This document shows positions 42,578-51,228 of a stretch of 64,000 bases of DNA, one piece after another. The position numbers and the translations under genes were made by a program. The DNA is taken from contig NZ_JBHRXK010000005.1 in assembly GCF_042648505.1 (NCBI RefSeq), positions 124,001 through 188,000 of the forward strand, written 5' to 3'. The notes below the pieces were generated by a model, which saw only the letters and a program-made list of their open reading frames with translations, was not told where the DNA came from and did no database searches. This stretch comes from Lysobacter_L cavernae (lineage in GTDB: Bacteria > Pseudomonadota > Gammaproteobacteria > Xanthomonadales > Xanthomonadaceae). Each line of letters starts with the position of its first letter. The stretch's first letter is position 1.

Positions 42578-43740
42578 GTGCTGCGGTCGAACGGAGCGAT
42601 GCCGTGCTGAACGAGTTCGACGAAGCCTGGTTCGCCTCGCGCGCCCAACCGGGCGTGCAGCGCTTGCGCGCCTATGACCCGGGCCACGATCTGGTTGGCT
42701 TCCGCAAGCGACTCGGCGAGGCCAACCTGGTCGAACTGGGCTCCAACGAAAACCCGTACGGCCCATCGCCGGCCGCGCGCGAGGCGATCCTCGACCAACT
42801 GCACATGCTGCACCGCTACCCCGACCCGCTCGGAGCCGACCTCAAGCGGGCGCTCACGGCTCGCCACGGTGTCGATACCGCGCAGATCCTGCTCGGCAAC
42901 GGCTCGCACGAGTTGCTGATGCAATTGGCGCAGGTGTTCGCCGGCGCGGGCGACGAGGTCGTGTTCTCGCGTTACGGTTTTGCCGTGTTCGCGCTGGCGA
43001 CGCAGGCGGCCGGTGCCGACCTGCGCATCGTCGAGGCCTTGCCGCGCGACCACGCCACGATGCCACGCGGCCACGATCTCGAGGCCCTGGCCGCGGCGAT
43101 CACGGCGAAGACCAAGCTGGTCTACCTGGCCAACCCGAACAACCCGACCGGCAGCTGGTTCGGCCGGGCCGCGTTCCAGGCGTTCATGGCACGAGTGCCG
43201 GACGAGGTGATCGTGGTGATGGACGAGGCCTACGCCGAAATGGCCGACGCCGACGATGTCGCCACTGCGCTGCCGTTGCTGGCCGCACATCCCAACCTGG
43301 TGTTGACCCGCACCTTCAGCAAGGCCTACGGCCTGGCCGGCCTGCGCGTCGGTTACCTGATCGGTGCGCCGGGCCTGGTCGCGGTGATGGAGCGCCTGCG
43401 CGAGAGCTTCAACGTCAACGGTCCGGCGCTGGCGGCGTGCGAGGCGGTGCTTGGCGACGTCTCTCACCTGCAATGGGCCTGCGCGCGCAACAGCGAGCAG
43501 CGTGCAGCCCTGACCACCGCCCTGACCGCGCGCGGCCTGCGCGTGTATCCCTCGCAGACCAACTTCGTGCTGGTCGAGTTTGGCGCCCGCACCGCACAGG
43601 TCGAGGCCGACCTGGTCGCGCGCGGTGTGGTGTTGCGGCCGATGGGCGGGTATGGCCTGTCCGATTGCCTGCGCATCACCGTCGGTACCGCCGAGGAAAA
43701 CCGGCGCCTGCTGGCGGCGCTCGACGCGGTGCTGGCATGA
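42574..43740 (+). CDS. hisC: Histidinol-phosphate / aromatic amino acid aminotransferase
   Basis: The 388-residue class I/II PLP aminotransferase has LGSNENPYGPSP near 50, LANPNNPTGSWF near 187, MDEAYAEM and the PLP Lys in TRTFSKAYGLAGLRVGY near 250. Copies of HisC beside pheA and aroA usually transaminate phenylpyruvate or prephenate as well as, or instead of, imidazole acetol phosphate. It overlaps pheA by 4 bases and aroA by 4, so the three are co-translated. Confidence 0.92.
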   Translation: MSAAVERSDAVLNEFDEAWFASRAQPGVQRLRAYDPGHDLVGFRKRLGEANLVELGSNENPYGPSPAAREAILDQLHMLHRYPDPLGADLKRALTARHGVDTAQILLGNGSHELLMQLAQVFAGAGDEVVFSRYGFAVFALATQAAGADLRIVEALPRDHATMPRGHDLEALAAAITAKTKLVYLANPNNPTGSWFGRAAFQAFMARVPDEVIVVMDEAYAEMADADDVATALPLLAAHPNLVLTRTFSKAYGLAGLRVGYLIGAPGLVAVMERLRESFNVNGPALAACEAVLGDVSHLQWACARNSEQRAALTTALTARGLRVYPSQTNFVLVEFGARTAQVEADLVARGVVLRPMGGYGLSDCLRITVGTAEENRRLLAALDAVLA

Positions 43741-45047
43741 GCGCGGCGCAGGACTGGGTCGCCCGTCGCGGGCAGCCCCTGCGCGGGTCACTGCGCGTGC
43801 CCGGCGACAAGTCGGTCTCGCACCGTGCAGTGATGCTGGGTGCGTTGGCCGAAGGGACGACGCGGATCAGCGGCTTCCTCGAAGGCGAGGACACTCGCGC
43901 CACCGCGCGCGTGTTCGAGCAGCTCGGCGTGCGCATCGAAACACCGAGTGCGAGCGAGCGCATCGTCCACGGTGTCGGCCTGCATGGTTTGAAGGGCAAC
44001 ACGGCGCCACTCGACTGCGGTAATGCTGGCACCGGCATGCGTCTGCTCGCCGGTGTGCTGGCCGGGCAGGCTTTCGACAGCGTGCTGGTCGGCGATGCCT
44101 CGCTGTCGAAACGACCGATGCGGCGCGTGACCGAGCCGCTGGAGCAGATGGGCGCGCGGATCGGCTCGGAGGCGGGCGGATTGCCGCCGCTGCGCCTGGC
44201 CGGTGGCCGCGCACTGCACGGCATCGATTACACCTTGCCGGTCGCCAGCGCGCAGGTGAAGTCGGCGCTGCTGCTGGCCGGCCTCTACGCGCACGGCGAC
44301 ACCGTGGTGCGCGAACCGCACCCGACCCGCGATTACACCGAGCGCATGCTCGCCGCGTTCGGCTGGCCGATCGAGTTCTCGCCGGGTTTTGCCCGCATCG
44401 AAGGCGGGCATCGCCTGCGGGCGACCGACGTGCAGGTGCCGGCGGATTTCTCATCGGCGGCGTTCTTCCTGGTCGCTGCCAGCATCGTGCCGGGCTCGGA
44501 ACTGCGGCTGCAGGCGGTCGGCATGAACCCGCGCCGCACCGGCCTGCTGACGGCGCTGCGCGCGATGGGCGCCGACATCACCGAGCTGGACCGGCGCGAG
44601 CAGGGCGGCGAGCCGGTCGCCGACCTGCTGGTGCGCCATGCGCCCCTGCACGGCATCGAGGTGGGCGGCGAGCTGGTGCCGGACATGATCGACGAGTTCC
44701 CGGCCTTGTTCGTCGCGGCGGCCTGCGCCCAGGGCGACACCGTGATCCGCGACGCGGCCGAGCTGCGGGTCAAGGAGTCGGACCGGATCGCGACCATGGC
44801 GCAGGGCCTGCGCACGCTGGGCATCGCGATCGAGGAAACCGCCGACGGTGCGGTGATCAGTGGCGGCCGCCTGCGCGGTGGTGCGGTGGACAGCCACGGC
44901 GATCACCGCATCGCGATGAGCTTCGCGATGGCGGCGCAACGGGCCGAGGGCGAGGTGCGCATCGGCGATGTGGCCAACGTGGCCACCTCATTCCCGGGCT
45001 TCGAGAGCCTGGCGCGTCAGGCCGGACTGCAGCTCGACGCTGCCTGA
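43737..45047 (+). CDS. aroA: 3-phosphoshikimate 1-carboxyvinyltransferase (EPSP synthase)
   Basis: The 436-residue shikimate-pathway enzyme joins phosphoenolpyruvate to shikimate 3-phosphate. The N-terminal RVPGDKSVSHRAVMLGALA near 20-38, DCGNAGTGMRLLAGVLAG near 98 and RVKESDRIATM near 343 are all conserved. ATG 43737 overlaps the hisC stop. In related operons tyrA, cmk and rpsA often flank aroA; none of these is here and a TonB-like gene converges on its end. Confidence 0.96.
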   Translation: MSAAQDWVARRGQPLRGSLRVPGDKSVSHRAVMLGALAEGTTRISGFLEGEDTRATARVFEQLGVRIETPSASERIVHGVGLHGLKGNTAPLDCGNAGTGMRLLAGVLAGQAFDSVLVGDASLSKRPMRRVTEPLEQMGARIGSEAGGLPPLRLAGGRALHGIDYTLPVASAQVKSALLLAGLYAHGDTVVREPHPTRDYTERMLAAFGWPIEFSPGFARIEGGHRLRATDVQVPADFSSAAFFLVAASIVPGSELRLQAVGMNPRRTGLLTALRAMGADITELDRREQGGEPVADLLVRHAPLHGIEVGGELVPDMIDEFPALFVAAACAQGDTVIRDAAELRVKESDRIATMAQGLRTLGIAIEETADGAVISGGRLRGGAVDSHGDHRIAMSFAMAAQRAEGEVRIGDVANVATSFPGFESLARQAGLQLDAA

Positions 45048-45071
45048 TCCATGGCGACCCGGCGCGGAGGC

Positions 45072-45719
45072 TCAGCGCCGGGCGTCGAAGCTGATCGGCA
45101 CCATGACGGTGCCTGTTGTCGGCTGGCCGTTGGCCAGCGCCGGGCGGAAGCGCCAGCGCCGGACCGCGTCGACGGCGGCCCGGTCGAGCTGGCGCGAGCC
45201 GCTGCCGGTGGCGACGCTGACCGACGTCGGCGTGCCGTCGGCGCCGATCTGCGCACGCACCATGACCGTGCCGCTCTCGCCACGACGCAGCGCCTGCGTG
45301 GGATAGCGCGGGGCGGGCGTCTGCCCGGCGATCGGTTCCGGACGCGACACGGCGACCGGGGCCGGTGGTGCGACCGGCTTCATCGCGGCAGGCGGCGGTG
45401 GCGGTGTGGTCTCGACCAACCGCGGCTGGTCGTCGCCGTCGCCGGCAGTGGGTGAGGGCGCCTTGCCCATGCTGCTGGCGTTGTCGTCACGAGCGGCCGG
45501 CAGCGGCGCCGGCAACGGCGCGTAGTCCGGCCCCGTCGCGGTCGGAAGCGAACCGCGGGCACGATCGGGACCGGCATCGCGCCCGCGCGACAGCACCAGT
45601 GCAAACAGCAGCAACCCGCCGACGAAGGCCAGCAGCACCCACAGCAGCGAGCGCCGCCCTGGCATCCAGGCCATCAAATCCGGGGGCGAACGGTGCGGAG
45701 CGGACGCAGGTGTGGACAT
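45072..45719 (-). CDS. TonB family energy-transducer-like protein
   Basis: The 215-residue protein has a cytoplasmic start, one transmembrane helix (SLLWVLLAFVGGLLLFALVL, about 24-43), a Pro/Ala-rich periplasmic spacer and a C-terminal TonB domain (RYPTQALRRGESGTVMVRAQ near 138, then AVDAVRRWRFRPALANGQ). The topology is that of TonB, but the protein is short and no exbB/exbD or receptor gene is adjacent. It may work with the ExbB/ExbD pair at 14.9-15.9 kb or with another pair elsewhere. Confidence 0.85.
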   Translation of the reverse strand: MSTPASAPHRSPPDLMAWMPGRRSLLWVLLAFVGGLLLFALVLSRGRDAGPDRARGSLPTATGPDYAPLPAPLPAARDDNASSMGKAPSPTAGDGDDQPRLVETTPPPPPAAMKPVAPPAPVAVSRPEPIAGQTPAPRYPTQALRRGESGTVMVRAQIGADGTPTSVSVATGSGSRQLDRAAVDAVRRWRFRPALANGQPTTGTVMVPISFDARR

Positions 45720-45854
45720 GGTCTATTCGCTGAGGGGGATGCCCCGATTCTGCCCAGAACCGGGTTAATGATTCGGCAACCGGTCGCTCTTGGGCGGCGT
45801 AACACGCGATAATCGCGGCCTCTGTCGCCTCGACCAGCACTCCGACACCCCGCC

Positions 45855-47147
45855 ATGCTCGATCCGAACCTGCTGCGCCATAATCCCGCCGAACTCGCCA
45901 CGCGCCTGCGCGAAACCCGTGGTTACGAACTCGACGCGAGCACGCTGGAGTCGCTGGAAAGCGAGCGCAAGCAGATCCAGGTCCGCACCCAGGAGCTGCA
46001 GAACCTGCGCAACACGCGCTCCAAGGCGATCGGCCAGGCCAAGGCCAAGGGCGAGGACGTCAGCGCGCTGATGGCCGAGGTCACCGGTTTTGGCGACGAG
46101 CTCAAGGCCAGCGAGGTGCGCCTGGAGACCATCCGTGGCGAGATCGAGGCAATCGCACTGGGCCTGCCCAATCTGCCGCACGAGTCGGTGCCGCCCGGCG
46201 ATGACGAGGCGCACAACGTCGAACAGCACCGCTGGGGCACGCCGCGCGTGTTCGATTTCGCGGTCAAGGACCACGTCGAACTCGGCGCGCGCAACGGCTG
46301 GCTCGACGGCGACACCGCGGCCAAGCTCAGCGGCGCGCGTTTCACCGTGCTGCGTGGGCAATTGGCGCGCCTGCACCGTGCACTCGCGCAGTTCATGCTC
46401 GACCTGCACACCGACGAGCACGGCTACCAGGAAACCAATGTGCCGCTGCTGGTCAATGCCGACAGCATGCGTGGCACCGGGCAGTTGCCGAAGTTCGAGG
46501 AAGACCTGTTCGCCACTGCAGTCGGCGACGGCGAGACCGCGCACAAGCGCTACCTCATTCCGACTTCCGAAGTCCCGCTGACCAACATCGTCCGCGACGA
46601 GATCGTCGAAGACGCCGCGCTGCCGCTGCGCATGACCGCGCACTCGATGTGCTTCCGCGCCGAGGCCGGCAGCCACGGTCGCGACACCCGCGGCATGATC
46701 CGCCAGCACCAGTTCGAGAAGGTCGAGCTGGTCACGATCGCGCGCCCCGACGAGAGCTACGCCGAGCACGACCGCATGACCCGCTGCGCCGAAGTCGTGC
46801 TGGAGAAGCTCGGCCTGCCGTACCGCCGCATGCTGCTGTGCACCGGTGACATGGGCTTTGCCGCGACCAAGACCTTCGACCTGGAAGTCTGGCTGCCGTC
46901 GCAGGACACCTACCGCGAGATCTCCTCGTGCTCGAACTGCGAGGCGTTCCAGGCCCGGCGCATGCAGGCGCGCTGGCGCAACCCGGCCACTGGCAAGCCG
47001 GAGCTGGTGCACACGCTCAACGGCTCCGGCGTCGCGGTCGGCCGTGCGTTGATCGCGGTGATGGAGAACTACCAGAGCGCCGACGGCTCGATCACCGTGC
47101 CCGAGGTATTGCGCCCGTACATGGGCGGCCTGGATCGCATCGAGTAA
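45855..47147 (+). CDS. serS: Serine--tRNA ligase
   Basis: The 430-residue class II aminoacyl-tRNA synthetase has an N-terminal antiparallel coiled-coil arm (about 25-105) that grips the long variable arm of tRNA-Ser, then motif 2 (FRAEAGSHGRDTRGMIRQHQ near 268) and motif 3 (NGSGVAVGRALIAVMENYQ near 388). MLDPNLLRHNPAELATRLR is the usual start. It also charges tRNA-Sec in species that have it. Confidence 0.97.
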   Translation: MLDPNLLRHNPAELATRLRETRGYELDASTLESLESERKQIQVRTQELQNLRNTRSKAIGQAKAKGEDVSALMAEVTGFGDELKASEVRLETIRGEIEAIALGLPNLPHESVPPGDDEAHNVEQHRWGTPRVFDFAVKDHVELGARNGWLDGDTAAKLSGARFTVLRGQLARLHRALAQFMLDLHTDEHGYQETNVPLLVNADSMRGTGQLPKFEEDLFATAVGDGETAHKRYLIPTSEVPLTNIVRDEIVEDAALPLRMTAHSMCFRAEAGSHGRDTRGMIRQHQFEKVELVTIARPDESYAEHDRMTRCAEVVLEKLGLPYRRMLLCTGDMGFAATKTFDLEVWLPSQDTYREISSCSNCEAFQARRMQARWRNPATGKPELVHTLNGSGVAVGRALIAVMENYQSADGSITVPEVLRPYMGGLDRIE

Positions 47148-47174
47148 GGCGTGCCGCTGCTCGCCAAACCGACG

Positions 47175-47204
47175 AAAAAAACGGGCCCGCATTGCGGGCC
47201 CGTT
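47175..47204 (-). terminator. Strong terminator after azoR, between convergent genes
   Basis: AACGGGCCCGC (47180-47190) and GCGGGCCCGTT (47194-47204) make an 11-bp stem with a 3-base loop. On the minus strand it is followed by seven T, so it mainly ends azoR transcription; for serS the tail is weak. Confidence 0.85.
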
Positions 47205-47245
47205 GCGTTACCGGTGAGGGGGAGGAGGGCGCCGGGTCGCCTGGC

Positions 47246-47830
47246 TCAGGCCGCTTTGCGCAGCGGCTGGCCGATCGCGGCGTGCGCAGCCGCCAGGGCG
47301 TCGGCGCGGTGCTGCGGCGAGTAGGCCACGCCTTCGGCGCGCACGATCTCGACGTCGTGAACCCCCAGGAAGCCGAACACCTGGCGCAGATAGGCCTCCT
47401 GGAAGTCCGCCGGGTTGCCGTCGCCGTACTGGCCGCCGCGGCCGCTGGCCACGATCACGCGCTTGCCGCCGGCCAGCCCTTGCTGCACGCCTTCGGCGGT
47501 GTAGCGGAACGTCCGCCCGGAGATCGCGATGCGGTCGATCCAGGCCTTCAGCGTCGAGGGAATGCTGAAGTTGTAAAACGGCGCACCGATCACCACTACA
47601 TCGGCAGCGAGGAACTGCTGCAGCACGCGCTCGGCGGCCGCGGCTTCGATCGGGTCGGCCTTGGCCAGCGAGCGGCCGGTCAGGTGCGGGACCGGGTCGA
47701 CATCGAGGTCGCGGTATTCGACGCGCAGCTCCGGCAGGGCTTCCTGCCAGCGTGTCACTATCGCGGCGCTGAGTTCGCGGGTGACCGAGTTTGCGCCGAG
47801 GGCGCTGGAATCCAGGTGCAGGAGCTTCAT
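47246..47830 (-). CDS. azoR: FMN-dependent NADH-azoreductase
   Basis: The 194-residue flavodoxin-fold quinone/azo reductase begins MKLLHLDSSALGANSVTREL and has VVIGAPFYNFSIPSTLKAWI near 88 and VIVASGRGGQYGDGNPADF, the FMN-binding segments of the AzoR/AcpD family. It probably detoxifies quinones using NADH. It is divergent from a LysR gene with a palindromic operator between, so it is likely controlled by that regulator. Confidence 0.93.
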   Translation of the reverse strand: MKLLHLDSSALGANSVTRELSAAIVTRWQEALPELRVEYRDLDVDPVPHLTGRSLAKADPIEAAAAERVLQQFLAADVVVIGAPFYNFSIPSTLKAWIDRIAISGRTFRYTAEGVQQGLAGGKRVIVASGRGGQYGDGNPADFQEAYLRQVFGFLGVHDVEIVRAEGVAYSPQHRADALAAAHAAIGQPLRKAA

Positions 47831-47926
47831 GGCGGGCCTCTTGGGCGTAGGCGGCACGGCGCCGCGTTGGAGCCCAATCTAGATCGTTGCCATATCGGGA
47901 TAAAGCTGGTCAAATATCACTGATTG

Positions 47927-47940
47927 TTCCAAATTTGGAA
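47927..47940. promoter_or_regulatory. Palindromic operator candidate between azoR and the LysR gene
   Basis: TTCCAAATTTGGAA is a perfect 14-bp palindrome ending 8 bases before the LysR ATG. The surrounding 40 bp are AT-rich. A LysR protein bound here could block its own translation start region and activate azoR. Confidence 0.6.
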
Positions 47941-47948
47941 TTGCTGCC

Positions 47949-48956
47949 ATGCACGACCTCAACGACCTCTATTACTTCGCCATGGTGGTCGACCACGGTG
48001 GATTCGCCGCGGCCGAGCGCGCACTGGGCATTCCCAAGTCGCGCCTGAGCCGGCGCATCAGCCAGCTCGAGACCGACCTGGGCGTGCGCCTGCTGCAGCG
48101 CTCGACCCGCCGCTTCGCGGTGACCGACGTCGGCAACAGCGTCTACCGCCATGCGCAGTCGATGCTGGCCGAGGCGCAGGCCGCGCACGAGGTGGTCGAC
48201 CGGCTCAGCGCCGAGCCGCGCGGGCTGATCCGGGTCAGTGTGCCGGTCGGCGTGGCCCAGCAGCAGATGCCGCTGCTGCTGCCCGAGTTCCTGGCCCGTT
48301 ACCCGCAGGTGCGGGTGCAGCTGCATGTGAGCAACCGCCGCGTCGACATCATCAACGAAGGCATCGACGTCGCCATGCGCGTGCGTTCCAAGCTCGACGA
48401 CGACGGCAGCCTGGTGATGCGCAGCTTCGGCCAGATCCAGGAGCTGCTGGTGGCCAGTCCGGACTACCTGCGCCGCATGGGCCGGCCGAAGAACCCCGAC
48501 GAACTGGGCGACCACGTCACCATGAGCATGAGCGAGGAGGAGTCGCGCCAGCGCTGGGAGCTGCACGGCCCGGACGGCGACGTGCGTCGCGTCGAACTCA
48601 AGCCACGCGTGATGGGCTTCGACTTCCCGATGCTGATGGCGCTGGCCAAGCAGGGCGTGGGCATCACCCTGCTGCCAGAGACGATCTGCGCCGACGCCGT
48701 GCGCCGCGGCGAACTGGAGGTCGTATTGCCGCAATGGCGGCTGCCGCAGGGCATCTTCCATGCCGTGTTCGCCTCGCGCCGCGGCCTGTTGCCGGCAGTG
48801 CGCGTGTTCATCGACTTCATCGCCGAGAAGGCACCGGCCCTGGTCGAGTCGGCGCGGCTGCAGTGCAGCGAGATCAAGGGCATGCCGTGCCCGGACGGTG
48901 CCGAGAAAATTCCGCCGCTGAACATCCCGCCGCCGCGCATCGTCACGCAGGCATGA
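47949..48956 (+). CDS. LysR family transcriptional regulator (azoR-linked)
   Basis: The 335-residue protein has an N-terminal winged helix-turn-helix (DLNDLYYFAMVVDHGGFAAA to residue 60, with LGIPKSRLSRRISQLE) and an effector domain (about 90-300) of the LTTR subgroup that regulates quinone or phenol detoxification genes. The C-terminal 35 residues (KIPPLNIPPPRIVTQA) extend past the usual domain end. It is divergent from azoR. Confidence 0.92.
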   Translation: MHDLNDLYYFAMVVDHGGFAAAERALGIPKSRLSRRISQLETDLGVRLLQRSTRRFAVTDVGNSVYRHAQSMLAEAQAAHEVVDRLSAEPRGLIRVSVPVGVAQQQMPLLLPEFLARYPQVRVQLHVSNRRVDIINEGIDVAMRVRSKLDDDGSLVMRSFGQIQELLVASPDYLRRMGRPKNPDELGDHVTMSMSEEESRQRWELHGPDGDVRRVELKPRVMGFDFPMLMALAKQGVGITLLPETICADAVRRGELEVVLPQWRLPQGIFHAVFASRRGLLPAVRVFIDFIAEKAPALVESARLQCSEIKGMPCPDGAEKIPPLNIPPPRIVTQA

Positions 48957-48997
48957 GAGAATGCGCCGCCGCGTCAGCGCGGTCGCGCATCCATCAC

Positions 48998-49087
48998 GGA
49001 GAGATGGCCGAGCGGTTTAAGGCACCGGTCTTGAAAACCGGCGAAGGGTCAAACCTTCCGTGGGTTCGAATCCCACTCTCTCCGCCA
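48998..49087 (+). tRNA. tRNA-Ser (TGA)
   Basis: The 90-base class II tRNA has acceptor arms GGAGAGA/TCTCTCC, anticodon TGA at 49032-49034 in the loop CTTGAAA, a long variable arm, T-loop TTCGAAT and an encoded CCA. It lies 41 bp after the LysR gene. Confidence 0.97.
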
Positions 49088-49206
49088 TTTCGTGGCTGCG
49101 CTCGCGCGATTACCGGCCTCGGCAGCAAGCGGGGCGCTTGCATGGGGCGCGATCTGACGGCCCGCAATCACCGCGCTCACCGAATGGTCTCCGTCAATCG
49201 ACTCAA

Positions 49207-49241
49207 GCAAAAAGCCCGCTATGTGCGGGCTTTTTGCTTTC
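49207..49241 (+). terminator. Terminator downstream of tRNA-Ser
   Basis: GCAAAAAGCCCGC (49207-49219) and its complement (49225-49237) make a perfect 13-bp stem with a TATGT loop. The A-rich 5' arm and T-rich 3' arm let it work in both directions, for tRNA-Ser and for the convergent gene. Confidence 0.85.
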
Positions 49242-49262
49242 AGGCTGAGGTCAGGTCGAAGA

Positions 49263-50063
49263 TCAACGGTCAGCGAACAGGGCGTTGATCGCGGAATAGC
49301 CGATGGGACTTTCATCCGCCGGGGCGCGGCCATCGCGCAGGAACGCGGTGGCGAGGCGCTGGGTGTAGGCGAGCCCCGACTCGGCCAGGCCCGAGCCCGC
49401 GCTCAGGCGACGCACGCCCAGCGACTTCAGTTCGTCGGGGCCGGGCAGGTTGGGGCGCAGCATCACGTTGAGTGGCAGGCGGGCTTGCGACGCGACGGCC
49501 GCGATCTCCGCACCATCGCTGATGCCCGGAACGAACAAGCCATCGGCACCGGCCTCGCGGTAGCGCGCGGCGCGGGCTAGGGTGACCTCGACGCGCTCGC
49601 CGGGCGGTGCCAGGCCACGCAGGTAGACGTCGGTGCGGGCGTTGACGAATACGTCGGTGCCACGCTGCGCGCAGGCGCGCTTGATCTGCTCGATCTTGGC
49701 GCAGAGCAGCGCCGGATCGCCGCCGCCGTCCTCGAGGTTGATGCCGGCCACGCCGGCTTCGGCGAGGTCAGCGACGGTCGCGGCGACGACGGTGGGATCG
49801 TCGGAATAACCGCCCTCGACATCGATGCTGAGCGGCACCCGGATCACACGCAGGATGTCGGCGACGGTGGCGGTCAGTCGCGACACCGGCAACTGGTCAC
49901 CGTCGGCATAGCCGTGCGCCCAGGCCATGCCGGCGCTGGTGGTGGCGATGGCCGGCGCGCCCAGGCTCTCGATCAGGCGCGCGCTGCCGGCGTCCCAGGC
50001 GTTGGCGAGCAACAACAGGCCATCGGTATGCAATTGGCGGAAAAAGTCGACGTGGGTGCTCAT
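49263..50063 (-). CDS. Isocitrate lyase / phosphoenolpyruvate mutase family protein
   Basis: The 266-residue TIM-barrel protein has LLANAWDAGSARLIESLGAP near 16, the metal site SIDVEGGYSDD near 77, GINLEDG near 107 and VFVNARTDVYLRG near 137. The family includes 2-methylisocitrate lyase-like and oxaloacetate hydrolase-like enzymes; the KKCGH active-site loop of true isocitrate lyases is absent, so the reaction is unknown. ATG at plus-strand 50063 is used. Three tandem 16-bp repeats lie between it and the gene upstream. Confidence 0.85.
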   Translation of the reverse strand: MSTHVDFFRQLHTDGLLLLANAWDAGSARLIESLGAPAIATTSAGMAWAHGYADGDQLPVSRLTATVADILRVIRVPLSIDVEGGYSDDPTVVAATVADLAEAGVAGINLEDGGGDPALLCAKIEQIKRACAQRGTDVFVNARTDVYLRGLAPPGERVEVTLARAARYREAGADGLFVPGISDGAEIAAVASQARLPLNVMLRPNLPGPDELKSLGVRRLSAGSGLAESGLAYTQRLATAFLRDGRAPADESPIGYSAINALFADR

Positions 50064-50121
50064 GCAAGCCTCAGGGAAGTCGTTGCCACATGCTGACAGA
50101 AGCCGGGGCATGCGGCTCGCT

Positions 50122-50169
50122 GTTTTCGGACATCCATGTTTTCGGACGTCTGCATATTCGGACGTCTAT
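50122..50169 (-). repeat. Three tandem 16-bp repeats upstream of the PEP mutase-family gene
   Basis: GTTTTCGGACATCCAT, GTTTTCGGACGTCTGC and ATATTCGGACGTCTAT follow each other directly. The shared core is TTCGGAC(G/A)TC. The last copy contains the stop codon of the M28 peptidase gene. The repeats begin 58 bp upstream of the PEP mutase-family start codon and could be a regulator site. Confidence 0.6.
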
Positions 50170-51095
50170 CGGCGTGAACCGGCCACGGGCTTCGCTGACT
50201 GCGGTGCTGCCGCATCCCAGCGCCGCAACGCCTGCTCGACCGCAGACACGCCGCGCGCTGCGGCGTCGGCGTCGATCTGCGCCACGGTATCGCGCTCGCT
50301 GTGGATCACCTGCATGACTTTGGGCGGCGCGGCGAGTTTCTTGCCGGCGTAGGCGTCGAGGATCAACTTGATCTCGTCGCCGCCGACCAGCGAGTACGAC
50401 ACCGCCGGCCAGCCGGCCTTGAGGAAAGCGAGGTGATCGGTCGGTGGATAGTGCTCACCGGACGAGAAGCCCAGTTGCGCCGCATGCGCGCTTGTTTGGC
50501 TGGCCTGGGCGAGGGCCTGGCCGGCTTCGGGCGCCATCATCCACAGCGTGTCGCCCCAACCGAACACGTCGAAGTTGACGTACAACGCGGGTTGGGTGCC
50601 GCCGTCGGCGACATAGGCCTTGGCGCCGAGCAGGCCGCGCTCCTCCAGGTCCCAGAACGCGATCGCGATGCGGTGGTGCTGCAGCGGCTGCTGTTTGAGG
50701 CGTTGTGCCAGTGCCAGCACGGTTGCGCTGCCCGAAGCGTTGTCGGTAGCGCCGTTGCCTTTCTCGACGCGGTCGGAGTGCGCGCCGAGCAGCAGCAACG
50801 GTGCGCCGGCCGGACCGCCGAGATCGGCGAGCAGGTTCTCGCCCCGCTGTCCGTTGATCTCGAATGGCGCCTTGCGCCAGGCGATGCCGAGCGTGTCGAG
50901 GCGTTGGCTGATGGCGGCGCGGCGCTGGGCGTTTTCGCCTGCGTTCGCAATCGAGCGGACATCGGCGAGCCAGGTGCTGGCCGCCGGGGCGGCCGCCCCG
51001 GACGCGGGCTGGTTGCGCACCGCGTGTGGCGCCTGCGAACAAGCGGCGAGCAGCAGGGTGGAGAGGGCTAGGGCGCAGGGCAGGCTATGGCGCAT
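50166..51095 (-). CDS. M28 family zinc metallopeptidase, lipoprotein
   Basis: The 309-residue protein has a lipoprotein signal peptide (MRHSLPCALALSTLLLAACS, lipid-attached Cys19). The M28 domain shows the zinc sites: LLLGAHSDRVEKG (His-Ser-Asp), GATDNASGSATVLALA, FWDLEERGLLGA with the catalytic Glu pair, and HSERDTVAQID near the end. M28 enzymes are aminopeptidases or related amide hydrolases. It should face the periplasm or outer membrane. Divergent from a response regulator gene. Confidence 0.9.
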   Translation of the reverse strand: MRHSLPCALALSTLLLAACSQAPHAVRNQPASGAAAPAASTWLADVRSIANAGENAQRRAAISQRLDTLGIAWRKAPFEINGQRGENLLADLGGPAGAPLLLLGAHSDRVEKGNGATDNASGSATVLALAQRLKQQPLQHHRIAIAFWDLEERGLLGAKAYVADGGTQPALYVNFDVFGWGDTLWMMAPEAGQALAQASQTSAHAAQLGFSSGEHYPPTDHLAFLKAGWPAVSYSLVGGDEIKLILDAYAGKKLAAPPKVMQVIHSERDTVAQIDADAAARGVSAVEQALRRWDAAAPQSAKPVAGSRR

Positions 51096-51228
51096 GGCGA
51101 CTTCCTTGAAAGTAGCGCGCAGTGTGCACCAGGCCGGCTTCGCCGGCAGGGCCAGCGGGCCGCAGGTTGCGCGCTCTCCGGGGGCCGCGTAGCCTCGCGG
51201 AATGGGGCATTGATCACGGGGGAAAGGG

